Assembly (NCBI GenBank): GCA_000611775.1
Contig: KK106981.1
Coordinates: forward strand, 5,626,035-5,690,034
DNA: 64,000 nucleotides
Origin: Umbilicaria muhlenbergii
Lineage: Eukaryota; Ascomycota; Lecanoromycetes; Umbilicariales; Umbilicariaceae
Direction: 5' to 3'
The stretch's first letter is position 1; every line of letters starts with the position of its first letter. Below the pieces are notes generated by a model. It worked only from the letters and a program-made list of their open reading frames with translations, was not told where the DNA came from and did no database searches. The translations under genes were made by a program, and so were the position numbers. Below, in pieces: positions 45,927 to 57,769 of this stretch.

Positions 45927-48248
45927 CTACACCCCAACCCCCTCCCCACTCACCCTGACATTCTCCTTCCCCGTCCCCGCGCCCTCCCCTTTCCGCCTCA
46001 AACTCCCACTCCGACTCCTCCCACCCCCACCAGCACCCCCCTCCACTTCCAACTTCACCTGACTGACCAAATCCCTCCCCTCCCCCCCCAACACCTTCCC
46101 CACCCTCGCCACCAACGCCGTATTCTCCCTCTGCAGCTCCTTGACCCGATCCCCCAAGATATCCCTCTCCTTCCTCACGACCTCGAGCTCAACCCGCAAC
46201 TCCTCCCTCTCGCGCGCGAGCCGTAATTTCTCGTCCTTGTCCTCGGCCTTCCGTTTGCGTTCCTCGAGCTTGGCGGCTTCTTTGGCGCGTTTGGCCTCGA
46301 GCTTGGCGACTTCTTTGCGGTATTTTTCTTCCTGTTTCGCCACTTCTTTGGCGTGTTTTTCTTCCGCTTTGGCGAGGCGGTCTTGTTCTTTGGATGTGAG
46401 TTCTTCTTTGTCTTTCAGTTCTTTTTCGCGGGTTTTGGCCAGTTGGGAGTCGAGTTTTTTCTTTTTTTCGTTCAGCTTGGCGAGTTCGCGCTCTTGGATG
46501 GTTGGGCCGGCGGAAGTTTCTTTTACTAAGGAGTTGGCTGTTTCTGATGTTGTCGACTTTGAGGAAGTCGTGTCATGACTGGATCCTTCGGTAGCGTTAA
46601 AGTGGGCATTGCTCTCTGTCGCGGTCTCGTTCATGTGGCCTTCATCCGCTTGGGTCTCGCTAGAACTGTCGAGGCCGTCTTCGGCGCTGGCGAATGATGC
46701 GCTGCTGGATGTGCGCGATATGGGCGACCTGTCGATTTGTTCGTCATGAGCAGCGTTCGAGGGGACCGGGAGATGGTCGATCACTACTTGAGGGGCGTAA
46801 GCTTCCAGGCCGGCGTACGCTGCATTGGTCACACTTGATAAAAGGGAGGGTTGAGGGGCTGGTTGATCGTCCGCATCGTCATGTCGCGTTGACTGATCTT
46901 CGGTGTATTTAGCGCCATTGGCTGAGAATGAGAAGTCTGGAGGCTCACTCGAAGTTGATTGAGCGGAGGTTTCGGAGACTGAATCACCGTTAGAGACTTT
47001 ATGTACATAAAACCAACGCAATAGGTGATAGTGGTGCTAGCTAACCATTTCTCACTCGATTGCCGTTCGGGGCTTTCAAGTTATCCTCTTGCTTCTCCTC
47101 GTCGATGGTGGGATGATCTGCCCTGCATGCCCAGTCCAGGAATTTGCTGGCGTCGGCAACGATACCTGATGGTGTCCCTCTTTCCACCATGAATCGAGGC
47201 ACGCTTCCTCCCGGATCACTGCGGGTAATCATAATCCATTCCACCGGGTTGATCTGTTCCTCACCGTCTAGTGTGGGAGTATCTTCAGGTTTCAGGGGAA
47301 TCTCTTGGACGAATTCAATAGATTCATACTGGCCTCGTATGAAACCGTCTCGCGGCGGGCAGTCCGGGTGTTCGCAGGGTTTAGAGATGACCATAAAATG
47401 CGGTGGCCTGGAAGTTAATCGAGGAGGGTGCCCTTCTGACGCCGATGAGCCCGGTCGTGAAGAAGGCTCATCAACGAGTGCAGAGTCGGAAGTTAACAGC
47501 AACGTAACAAAGTCACGGGGAGTTGTTGGGCCTGGAAACTGGGCGGATAGGTGGTAGACTAGAATCAAGCATAGCGGTATCAGCATAAGACTTCGGAACC
47601 TGGAGAACGTATCCAGGGTATGGCATTGAGCAATTCCTGCTTGAAGCATACAACCACGACAGGTGATTCCAGATTCCGTATCACATGCAGGCCCGTGCAC
47701 CAGAACTCACCCTCAGCCATGCCCACCCCCTCAACCACATGCCTCGCGACTCTCCTCTCCGCTCCAATCCCTCTAATATTCCCCTCCCCCGGCCCTCCCT
47801 GCACCTCCATTGTTTTCGGGAACTCCCTTTGAAGCCCTTTCTTCCACTTTTCAAACCCCAATCCTTCATGTACACTCCTTCTCGCAAACCAAGCACCCTT
47901 CCCATCTTTCCCTCCCAACCTGTACACCGTCATGCCCAACGGGTTTTCTTTTGGTGTGAGCTTGACGGGTTTCCCCCATTCTTTCTGTAATATGGCATGC
48001 TCTGCTCGCGGCGGATCGGAACGAGCCGGTGATGGCGAGATTTCCGAGGCATTGGAGGCAATGGAGGTGGTGGTATTCGCACGTGAGCGGCCGGCGTCTG
48101 GTGGTGGCGGGAGGGGCACGGAGTCGATGAGGACTTGGGCTCGGTGGAAGGCGTCTTGGAGGTATTTCCTTAGGTCTGTCGTCTCTGTAGGTACTGAGGA
48201 GAAGGGGGTAGGAGAGAGGGTCTTTAACGCGTTGTGAAGGGCCGCCAT
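45927..48248 (-). CDS. DUF3074 (START-like) protein with C-terminal coiled coil
   Basis: Exons 48248-47711, 47558-47046 and 46996-45927; 706 aa. The first 380 residues match fungal DUF3074 proteins: MAALHNALKTLSPTPFSSVP, an LQDAFHRAQVLIDSVP helix, KGAWFARRSVHEGLGFEKWK, VYHLSAQFPGPTTPRDFV and, near the end, INPVEWIMITRSDPGGSVPR and GIVADASKFLDWA. This is a START/SRPBCC-like fold expected to bind a hydrophobic ligand. An acidic Ser-rich linker follows, then a long Lys/Glu-rich coiled coil (residues about 520-640; KLNEKKKKLDSQLAKTREKE and onward) and a Gly/Arg-rich tail. I chose the GTTAGC donor at 47045 because only it keeps frame with the last exon. The role is unknown, perhaps lipid transfer or tethering. 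Confidence 0.82.
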
Positions 48249-48643
48249 GATCGTTTCGGTCGTTATGGTGTGAATGCAATAGGGTATCAATGCAGTAAAG
48301 CGATGGAAGTAGAGTACTATTGATATGGCCAAGTGTACAGAGCGTGGAAGGACATGGCAAACATGACCTTGCCTGCTGCAGGGACAGATGCCCACGTCGG
48401 TGATGACGCTTAAGTAGGTAGGGTAGTGAAGTGAGGCTGCAGCTTGACCCGAACGGCAGTGTCGATGCCTGATATCATTTCTGATAGGCGCAGCGCCAAG
48501 TGCCGGGTTCACCGGTGACTAAACAGCAACAACAACTTTGATGAAATTACAGGATTACTGCGTATACGAACCATATTAGAAGCACCCGATGCCTGATTAT
48601 CAAGCGTATTTATTGAGGGTGTATCATGTCGAATTTGTCATCT
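48249..48643. other. spacer between photolyase 3' end and DUF3074 start
   Basis: Promoter region of the DUF3074 gene. No feature seen. Confidence 0.35.
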
Positions 48644-50750
48644 TCACTGGCGCCGTATCTTTTTCCGAGTAACGAGCCCATCTAAAGTACTTTGGCCCCT
48701 CTTTCTTCTACTCCCTCCCTTATCTCCGCCCTTGTTGTCTCCGCCATCCTCCGCCGCTTCGCCCTCGTCCTCATCAACACCCATTTCGCCATTCTGCGTG
48801 TCCGCAATGTGCTTGACTTCTCGCTCGTTGTCGTGCTTCAGCCCGTCTTTGCTGCTCTTTCCTTCCGTGGGTCCCTCAGCGTCATCGGCAAAGAGCGCCC
48901 TCCATGTCCCATCGAGTACCTTGGGATCGTTTCCGTATAGGTTTACATGGTAGGCATTCTTGATCGCCTCAATACAAATAGTTCTCCGCTCCGAGAAATC
49001 CAACATCGGTTTCGGGTATGCTCTCATGCCATCAATCTCCTCTTCTGTGCCATCTCCCTTGATCAAGCACCTAGCCTTCTTCTGATCTGAAATGGGCGCC
49101 TTCCAAGGCTCGTAGATGTACTTCTCCGGGTAGTCTCTTAGTTCCGGTACGAAATGTCTCACAAAGTTGCCATGAGGATCCCACTTTTTCGGAAACGCAA
49201 TGGGGCTGTAACATCGATAGAACTGCGAATAGAAAGCTGTACAGCTCAACCACTGCCAATTGCCAACGTTACACGCCACTTCGTGATCGATCAGCCACTC
49301 TTCGAACACTTCCGCACCACGTTCCCAGTGGATGTAGCATCCTCCTCTTGTCAAGAAGCAGGCTACTGCGTGCCGGCCAAGATGATGAATCCATCCCTCG
49401 ACTCTCAGCTGGCGCATCAATGCATCAATCCACGGGAATCCTGTACGGCCGTATTTCCAACGCTGGAACCATTCCTCCGCCTGCGGAGCATCAATAGTGT
49501 AGCCCCCAGTGATCAGTCCATTCTCCTCGTCGACTTTGCTCGGGAGATGCCAGGGGACGAAGCGGCAATGCGAATTGCCTAATTCTTGAGCATACTTGTA
49601 GCCGAGAGATGCTTGCGCTCCGAAATACATGTCGCGGAACAGCAATTGGCCGATAAGATTCGTGGGAATCGTGCTGGCTTTCTCCTTTCCCCTATAGGTT
49701 GCAAGTACATCCTGCACACGCCAATAGAACTCGCGAACTGAAAGAGAGCCGAAGTGATGGTGTGGTGAAAGGAGTGTAGTCGCTTGCGGAGAGAACGCTG
49801 TGGGTGCGGTGGCGGGTTTCGAGAAAGTGGCGGTATAAACTGTGTCTTTGATTATGCGGTGGAGCTGTTCCAAAGCCACTGTCTCGCCGCCGCGATGGGA
49901 GGTTGTTGCTGGTTTGAGGCCCAATTCTTCCATCGTGGGAATTGCAAAGTCGCCATTCGGACCACTAAGGTGGGTGTATGAGCTCTCATTGCCGGATCGC
50001 TGGATAGCATTAATATCTGGATCTTGTGGTGGCTGCGTCTGCTCAAAATTCAGAGAGGTATCAGCTGGATCCGGAAGGGAAATTGGCGCAGGTATAGGAC
50101 GGGGAACCTCCCCAAGCTTATCAGCGGCCTAGGACCGTCAATCCCACCCTCACGAGAAATCGAGGTATTTGAGACAAACATGTTGCACCTGAGTAATACT
50201 CATCGTCGGCTTCCCTCCATTTGCTTTCACTAGGTCATCTGGATCGTAGAGAGTCCTTCCCATCCTCACCACAATCTGCACCCCCGCCTGCTTTGCAAGC
50301 TCCACCACCTTCACATCGCGGTCCCGCGCGTACGCATCCGTGTCCTTCTCAAACACGAGATGTGATATCTTCCATGCCTTGAACAATTTGGGCAACAAGG
50401 TTTGCGGCGCTTCTCGTATAAGTAATAATTTGGACTTTGGGTTTAGTTTCGTTATAGAGGCTGACAGGTCTGATTGGCAGTCGAGTCTGTATCAACGTCA
50501 TATCGCGTCAGTTGGAGATACCCTCAAATGCGTGCGGTTGGGAAACGCAGGTCAATAATGGATTTGGGGCTCACAAATACTGCCATCTATTCGGACCCAC
50601 TCTCGCGCGGTACACATAATGCGGGTCCCAGCACCAAATCGGGTACAGACACTCAGGCTTCAGATCGAGAGCGGCTTTCAGCGCAGGCGAGTCGTGCAGA
50701 CGGAGGTCGGTGCGAAACCAATATATTACCCTTGGTTTGGCGGCAGGCAT
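48644..50750 (-). CDS. (6-4) photolyase / animal-type cryptochrome family protein
   Basis: Exons 50750-50575, 50486-50189 and 50128-48644; 652 aa. The N-terminal antenna domain begins PRVIYWFRTDLRLHDSPALK. The FAD domain shows GRTGFPWIDALMRQLRVEGW, then IHHLGRHAVACFLTRGGCYI, WERGAEVFEEWLIDHEVACN, GNWQWLSCTAFYSQFYRCYS and KYIYEPWKAP. The IHHL.RH and FLTRG patterns and the GNW.WLS core follow the (6-4)/animal cryptochrome branch rather than fungal CPD photolyase. A relative in Cercospora is the blue-light protein PHL1. It should repair (6-4) photoproducts or signal light in the nucleus. A disordered insertion of about 60 residues sits between the domains, and an acidic then basic tail (RRKRGQSTLDGL, TRKKIRR) follows the core. 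ATG 50750 is the first in frame. Confidence 0.92.
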
Positions 50751-51622
50751 GAGAGTCGTATCAACGTCCAACAAAGTCCGCAAAGAGAGCGAATTTATTT
50801 TCCGTATGGACTTACGGGAGCGACATAGGATGAGTTTAGTGAGTTTAGTATTTGCGACAGCTCTGGAAGGATTCCCACACTCCGATAGCTTCGCGATCAG
50901 ACAAATGTCTGGCGTGCCCGGCTACCGTACCGTGAAATCATGTCGTCACCCTGCAGCGGGAGTGAAGCCTCGCTAATCTCCCCAGATCGCGGCTGAAAGG
51001 ACAGGTCCAAAAGAATATGGAAACCCCTGATCTCTAGTGTGCGTCTACTCGGAGTACGTATACTTGAGGATGACAACGCTTGCTGTAGGTACCCAGGCAT
51101 GCATCACGGTAATCAAGTGCGTATGTTCAGGTTCTGGATTCTCCGCTCGAAAATATAGGTACATTCCCAACCCTTAGTCCGGCCACAGCGAAGCCTTCCA
51201 CGCTTCTGTTGGGTCTCGCAGACTATGTGATTATTGCAAAGAAACACGAGAGTCATTAGGTCTAGAAGCCAATGGGCCAATCTCAAAGATCCTGCCATGC
51301 GCACGAAAATGAAAAGAGATGACAGGCCCGCTGGAGTGTGAGACGAGTAAGGAAATAGCGCAACTCTCGTCGAGTAAGTGGTATCAAAAAGGGACGATCT
51401 TCTCACATTAGACCATTAAAAACGCCGTGAACAAGATACAGAAGAGCGCCAGCCGTCGCCTATAGTACAGAATATCGGTGTAGAAGAAATTCGGAATCCG
51501 TACGCAAAACGAAAGGATATAACGAAGGCTTCTTATTACAAGAGATCCCGAATATTGAGACAATATGAATAACGAAGGGAATTGGAGGGTAGGACGTTCC
51601 ACCGAGTCATCACTGTCGGGCC
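50751..51622. other. upstream region of the photolyase gene
   Basis: No gene recognised. It includes a small direct repeat of GAGTTTAGT near 50830-50850. Probably photolyase promoter plus the 3' region of the Ser/Thr-rich gene. Confidence 0.4.
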
Positions 51623-53548
51623 TCAGCCTACATCTTCGGTGAACCTGGAACCTCTGGAACCATCGAAGCTTGGATGGCTCCTGCCAACACCGTCTCGCGG
51701 TCGTGGCGGAGGTGGAGGCGTACTCGGAGGGGTAGATGTACCTCGTAATATGCCTGGCACGGCAAACCCGCTTTGTAGTGTCACCGGCGTTCGGGCGGGA
51801 CTAGGGCGCATGACAGCAACTTCTTTGTCTCGTTCGGTGGGAATAGAGCCTTGACTGGACGGGCCAGCAGCGCCCACAGCGGCAGCGCCGCTAGCAACAC
51901 CAGCAGTCCCAGCGGCCGAGGCTGGATAACCAGGGCCACCATAAAAGCCTTGTGAGTCTCGATAGAAAGATGAACCGGAGAGAGTTTCCTTTTGCGCGGC
52001 CGGACCCGGATCACCGTATCCCGATCCGCCAGAGGTCAGGACAGACTCGATCTTGCGCCCTCCCAGATTTTGAAAGCCCCTTTCGCTAGTTTCACTGGCG
52101 GTGGTGGCGATAGTTTGACCAGAATAAGGTCTCAAACGTCCAAAGAAGCCTGCTGCTGCAAGGGGAACACCACTAGATCGTTGGGTCATGGCAGCAGACT
52201 GCGCCGTACCAGGCGGACGTATCTCATTATCCCCTGCTGCTATTGACCGCTGGGACTGCCTCTTACGCCTCCGCCAATTGAGAAAGAACAAGAGAAGCGC
52301 GATCAAGAGCGTAAGGCCAGCAACTCCACCAACGACACCACCAACCAGCACAGGTGTACTTGGAGAATTATTGCTGCCGGATCCAGTGCCTGCTGTTGAA
52401 GATGGAGCTGCACCGGCGCTGGTGGCGGAGCCGATACCGCCTGCTCCAACGCCTGGGTTACTTGAGCTGCTTGCTATACTAGAAAATTGCGTTGATGATG
52501 TTGCTGTTGTCGTTGAGGTGGTAGATGATGTTGTCGAGGACGATGTTGTCGAGGACGATGTTGTCGAGGACAATGTTGTTGACGACGATGGTATTGTTAT
52601 CGTCGTCGTTGACGATGTTTCTGTTGTCGTCGACGATGTTGCTGATGTTGCTGGTGTTGCTGATGTTGCTGATGTTGCTGATGTTGTCAATGACGTTGTG
52701 GAGAAGGATGTTGAGCTACCTGTGATGGAAAAGGTGGAGCTTGAAGACGTCGGGAGCGAGCTATTCGTCTGTACAGAGGATCGGAAAGGGAGGTGTGCGG
52801 AGGTGGCTAAATCCGGAGTAGACGAAGTCGGCCGGGTGGAATTGGATGGGATACCCCCGATAACGAGAGTGTTTCCACTTGCCAACGTCAAGCCTTTAGA
52901 CGCTAGAGGTTAACGAACCATGTGATATCGATAGGTAAAAGAAGACTCACTTGTCAAATTACCAGCACCAGGAACGGGTCGGCCTATGGTCGAGAACGAA
53001 GAGAAATGAGATGTTGTAGGGTTAGAGGGCACAGGCGTTGGAGGGGACGAAAGCACCACTTGTGAGCTTGACCCCGGAATAACAATGGACATGGAATCCG
53101 TGGCGGCAGGCCTAGAAGCCAACGACTGCGACGGTGCTGACGATGCCGTTGGGATGAGCACTGTTGGAAAGGCCGGATTGACAGGAATGGTTACTGGCCC
53201 ATCAGTAGGGAAGGGGACGACCGTGCGTACATCCGGGACAGTCAGCTCTGTAATAGCACTACTTCCATTGTCGATAACAACTTGGAGGACTGATGCTACT
53301 ATAGTCTTTGTGGTTTGGGTTGCATGAATGAATGGTGGTTGTAGGGGAACGCTTGTGGGGAAAGTGGTACTGGTGTTGACGTCTGAACTGCCCTGGTGTC
53401 CTTGCGCAGCTTCAATGTTTCCATGATCCGTATTTTCGCCATTGTTAGGCCTCGCTTCCCTCGTCTCCTTGATATTTCTGGAATAATCCTGTATATAGGA
53501 TCGTCCGAGGATCCTCGACAGCTTCTGCCTCTTCGAGGGATGCTCCAT
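51623..53548 (-). CDS. Ser/Thr-rich single-pass membrane protein, sensor-like
   Basis: Exons 53548-52951 and 52902-51623; 625 aa. The N-terminus (MEHPSKRQKLSRILG) is basic and is not a signal peptide. Then come about 330 residues rich in Ser and Thr, including a run of STTSSSTTSSTT-type repeats encoded by short tandem DNA repeats. One membrane helix follows at about 385-407 (VLVGGVVGGVAGLTLLIALL) with a stop-transfer NWRRRKR, then a 215-residue cytosolic Gly/Ser/Pro-rich tail. The layout resembles fungal WSC/Mid2-type cell-wall sensors, which have a mucin-like ectodomain, but those carry a signal peptide. It could be a type III membrane protein. Splicing across the 48-nt intron gives NLTSKGLTLASGN in frame. 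Confidence 0.75.
52517..52690. repeat. coding minisatellites (15-bp and 9-bp units)
   Basis: Tandem GAGGACGATGTTGTC (15 bp) copies at about 52525-52575 and GATGTTGCT-type (9 bp) copies at about 52635-52690, both within the Ser/Thr ectodomain of the minus-strand membrane protein gene. They keep the reading frame (units divisible by three). Confidence 0.8.
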
Positions 53549-55321
53549 TGGATCGGGGCTCGAAGCCTCGGTAAATGTTGTGTATCAAACGAGCGTAAAT
53601 AATGAATGACTGCAGCAATCGGTGCAAGTGTGCGCGATACCAGTCGCTATAAAAGCCGGAGCTGTCAGAAGGGCGATCTGTCTCTAAGACACGATGGGAT
53701 CGGTTTCTTTGAATTGACATATAGCGCCTGTTCCAGGATTCGGTATATGCCAGGTGGTATTAATGAGCGACTCGAACTGTGAATTAGAGATGGATAGAGA
53801 CGTCTTTGGGCGGACGTCGTCGCAGTGGCCTTCGAAGGTCAGCTTCGATTGTGCTTGTATATTCGTGGGTGAATGAGTGGATGCCGGTCGTAGGACACGG
53901 CGGTGTGCGGTGGTAAAGCTGCATTCCGTCAGTGCCTCACGAGTGCGGACAGATGTGAAGAGTCGAGGGGATACCTGTTCAGTAAGGGTGCATGCTTATG
54001 AGTAGTTCTGGCATCATGATGCAAACCAATGTACTGAGTTCCGAAATATCAATGAATGTAGTGCTTTTTGCTCCTTCGTTGCCCGGCAGATCCACCACCT
54101 TAATGCGACCGTGCGATCATGTGAGTATATGTATTGCCCCTTCCTTGCACAACGCACACCTCACGACCCTGCTGCTTCTTCTTCTCTATTCCTTCTCGCA
54201 ACTCCACCGACAGCAAGGGGGCGGAGGGGGTGGTGTGTCCTGACGGTGTGTCGCCGCGAGTATGGAAAAAGAAGGGGAGAGCAGGGCCGGAGCTGAGAGG
54301 ATGCGGGTCGCATGCACCGACCACAGGGCCCCAGGGGAAAGTCGAGGCGGCGACAGGATAGGCTTTGGGGCTAAGGCGGTTCACGTAAGGCGTGGCGGTT
54401 TACCGAGACACTAGGGGAGCCGCTAGAGGGGATGAGGAGTAGCAGACGACGCCACTGCGCAAAGAAATAATCCAGCCTAAATTGCGGCGGTCGAGTAAGA
54501 TTAATCCGATTAGTCCAGCCGTGTGGGAACGAAGACCGCGACAGGCACGGCACCGGCAAGATTGCCAGGTGTATTGCACGAACAAGCACAAGAACAGAAC
54601 AAGAACAGCGAGTAGCTTTGGCGTGGGGAATTAAGAACCACGGGTCGAGAATGGCTGATTCTTCACCCTCTGCGCTGGACATACACATGGACATCTGTCG
54701 ACTCCCCAACTGGGTGGACGGGGGGGACAGGAAGTCACACTGTGCTTGACGTTCTCTCAGACATCCCTGATCATTTCCCAGCAGAGCGGCCGCATCCCTT
54801 CATCTCCAAGGAGCTGGCCCTGCGGCAAATTGCAATGAGAGGATGGAGAGCCGCCAGCAAGTAGGCTGTACCTTTGGCCTCTCACTCCCAGTTGCGGAAT
54901 CAATGTACGTTTGACAGGTCACCGATGCGCTCGATAAGCGGTAACGGCTAAGGACAGGTCGCGACACCTCGTGAGCCCTTGCCGCATATCTGCATTGTGT
55001 CCTGATAGGCCGCCGTTGCTGCTCCAGCCCGCTCCATTGGCACGGAACAGTTCACTGCAGCGATCTTTATTTAGCCCGCCGGGCCACTGGTCAACCAGGG
55101 TACCCGTGCAGCGGCGCAACCATCGCGGTTGGGTTTGAGACTGCATGATTCGGTGACAAGTGCATTTTCTACAAAGCAACCTGATTGCCATTTTGGCCTT
55201 GATCTCCAGGCCGTAGGGCGCCAAGGGTGGTACCCCAAATCTCGAGGGGGAATTGCATGTGATTATACGGAGTAGCTCTCCGATTACTCTCTTACGCATT
55301 GGGCCAACACGTCCATTGGCG
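53549..55321. other. 1.8-kb intergenic region, no gene recognised
   Basis: Promoter of the Ser/Thr-rich gene and 3' side of Kri1. Open frames at 54100-54700 and 54919-55596 show no family likeness and the latter overlaps Kri1 out of frame. Confidence 0.4.
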
Positions 55322-57424
55322 TCATTCAGAGTAGCTACGTCGGCGCACCTGTCCACCCTTGCGTGATCTCTTCTTGCGCTTCGTGCCTTCTCGAATATCA
55401 ACTGTTTGATCCCCGCTGGCGACTTCGGGACCAGCTTGGGCAACAGTGAGTTCTCCCAATGACTTTTGGGGACCATCCTCACTTCCAAAAGTTTCCTTTC
55501 TCCACTGCCGTAGACGCGCTTGTTTCCCCAATCGCTTCTTGTCTTTTCTTTTCTTTTCGGCATCCCTGAATGCAGCCATTTTCTTGAGGCCTGCATATTG
55601 ATTGAGTTGACTATCCGATGCCATAAGGATATCGTGAGCGGTCAGGCCGAACGCGGTTGGTGATGTCTCGCGGTAGCGGAAGTGGCCAGCATGCTTCTTG
55701 GACGAATCTGATAGGGCTTGGTCCACATTAAGCTTTTCATCAACCAGTCGCTCGATCCTTCTACGCTCTTGACGTGCTTCTTTCTTTTGCTCATCCCGCT
55801 TCTTTTTGCGGTCCTTCTGATTTATAGCCTTGCCACGTCTATTGGGTACTCCAGTATCCCCATCATCGCTTCCCTCCAGTTGAGCGCCTCCGGTCGAATC
55901 TTCGTCATCGGTCAATGTGAATGAAGGCTTGCCACTCTCCTCTTCCGCCTCAAAGTCAGGTACAAGATCAGCAATGTCGATGTCGTCCTCCCACTTCGGC
56001 TTCTTGAGCTTGGTCCCACCATCCCCCTCGCCGTGATCTGCGTAGTAGTCCTCTCCAAACCATTTCTGCATTTCCTCTTCCCAACGTTCATCATCCCACC
56101 CCTCGTCCAAGAATTTGGACCAGTCTTGTTCTATGACATTTTTCCCTCTCAGCCCAGCAGCCTCCTTAATCTTACTGAGCTTCTCCTCGACTTCTTCGAT
56201 TTTGAGCTTACGAAGACGTGCCTTATCTTCCTCGCGTTCCTGTTTCTCTGCCTCTTTTTTTGCTCTCTCTGAGTCTCTGGCCCTTTTTCGGCTATTTGTA
56301 GCTTCTCTTCGGACGGAGTACCTTGCTGCAGCATCTCTGGCATGTGACATAAGCTTCTCGTTCGACGCCTGTGGATCCTCGAATCGGAGGTTATAGGCTG
56401 CTTCAAAAGCGTCTGCTCGCTCATCCTCCTCATCGTCATCCGACTCAAACGGTTGAAATTGAGAAGCAGCTGATGGTACCCATGCTCTCGCGGCCATGAA
56501 GTTTGACAGAAAATTCTCGGGATCCTTGTCGGCGGTCTCCACGTCTACGACTGCTGCCGCTTTGACTGTTCGAACCTCATCATAGGTGTCATTTTTTCGT
56601 GGATGTTTTCGGACCAGGAAATGGTCCTCTTCATCCTCAGTTCCATCTACTTCAGCTCCGTCAACGGGTCCGTTCCCTGCAGCTGCATGAATTTCCTTGA
56701 CGATGCTGTTCTTGAGTTCGTCTTGTTGCTGGGTATAAGTCAGTGGCGCGTCATTTTGTATATCTTCGTCGATGTTTCCTTGCAACAAGTTCCTCCGGTG
56801 ATAATCGCTCAGAAACATTGGCTTCTCCTTATTTGGTGGACGTGAACTGCCATTCCCTTCATCGTCCTCGTCCTCAATGGCAGTGTAGAAAGTAGTCTTT
56901 TCGTCGTAGACCCGTGGATCCCTTGCTCTAATTGCCTGAAGGGTTGCATTGATTTCGGCGTCGAGAGCCCCGGAGGCTAGAATGCCATCGTCGTCCTCAT
57001 CTGCGGAGTCCGTCGTGGATTCGCTTTCCTCAACGAGACTGTCCCGTCTTCCGTCGCTAACTTGCTTCCTTACTGAAGACGTAGGTATCTTGCCATACTT
57101 CTCTTCCACTGTAATTCAATCTGTTAGCGCCTGTAGATCAAATGGGATAATTAGAATTGACTAACACCTATGTAATTCTTCCCGCTTCTTGTTGTGCTCA
57201 AAGCGCCGTGCATATTCCTCGTTGATCTTGAAACCGTTCCCATCCTGATCTATCTTCGCTCCTCCCTCCGCACTATCATCGCTGTCATCGTCAGACCCTT
57301 CGTCCTCTGACAAGAACTTGACCTTTTTCGACGGGAAGTCGACAGTCTCGTTACTCCTGGCCCGTTTGATGCCGCTCACACGAAGATCCTCGTGACCAGC
57401 GTGGTCCAAAGAGGATTTCGCCAT
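55322..57424 (-). CDS. KRI1: Kri1-like ribosome biogenesis protein
   Basis: Exons 57424-57166 and 57108-55322; 681 aa. The sequence is strongly acidic and lysine-rich. Kri1 landmarks are clear: GFKINEEYARRFEHNKKREE, then across the intron LHRLEEKYGK, FLSDYHRRNLLQG, DPENFLSNFMAARAWVP, the central RYSVRREATNSRKRARD helix with a long Lys/Glu stretch, DEGWDDERWEEEMQKWFGED, and the C-terminal FRYRETSPTAFGLTAHDILM followed by LNQYAGLKKMAAFRD. In yeast Kri1 acts with Krr1 in the nucleolus in making the small ribosomal subunit. The donor is GTTAGT at 57165; the stronger-looking GTGTTA four bases upstream on the transcript breaks frame. It is divergent from the Lam-type gene with 345 bp between starts. 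Confidence 0.94.
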
Positions 57425-57769
57425 CAAGCTAGCGCCAGCAGCGAACGCTGGCAGTGGTCTGGAAAAGTTGCAGTCTGGCCGAACCAGAAAATTTATCGAT
57501 ATTGTCGGAACATCGGTCTCGATACTCTGATTTCAGTACCGCGCTAGCTTGGCAAAGTTACCCCACTAATTTAAATACATGTACTTAGGCTATGTATAAT
57601 TTACCCGGGCCGAAGACTCAGGACCCTGTGCATGCCACGTGCCCTGGTGCCTCGTCCCCTGTCGTCAGACATGTGACGTCGAGGTCCATCAACCAGTCCA
57701 GGCGCGTCGAGCTTCAAGTGTGCGGACAAGCAGCAAGTCCAGCGCTGCTGCTGCTTTTATCACTCTGTG
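57425..57769. promoter_or_regulatory. bidirectional promoter between KRI1 and the Lam-type gene
   Basis: The 345-bp gap holds a CACGTG palindrome at 57636-57641 and a TGACGTC word at 57674-57680. CACGTG is the core recognised by bHLH factors (Cbf1/Tye7 class) and TGACGTC that of bZIP/ATF factors. Function is inferred from position and word only. Confidence 0.4.

Noticed and set aside
46141-46578. Ser/Phe-rich plus-strand frame opposite the DUF3074 gene
   Set aside because: Complement of a Lys/Glu coiled-coil exon, which mechanically yields Ser/Phe/Leu codons.
43656-53548. A co-regulated cluster of ERG24, DUF3074 protein, photolyase and membrane protein
   Set aside because: Same orientation only. 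Separate promoters are likely, the pathways are unrelated, and no backbone enzyme of secondary metabolism is present.
54919-55596. 225-codon minus-strand frame overlapping Kri1
   Set aside because: Out of frame with the well-supported Kri1 coding sequence and without domain character.
57109-57165. Apparent one-base frameshift between the two Kri1 exons
   Set aside because: Using donor GTTAGT rather than the nearby GTGTTA gives LHRLEEKYGK, as expected for Kri1, in frame.
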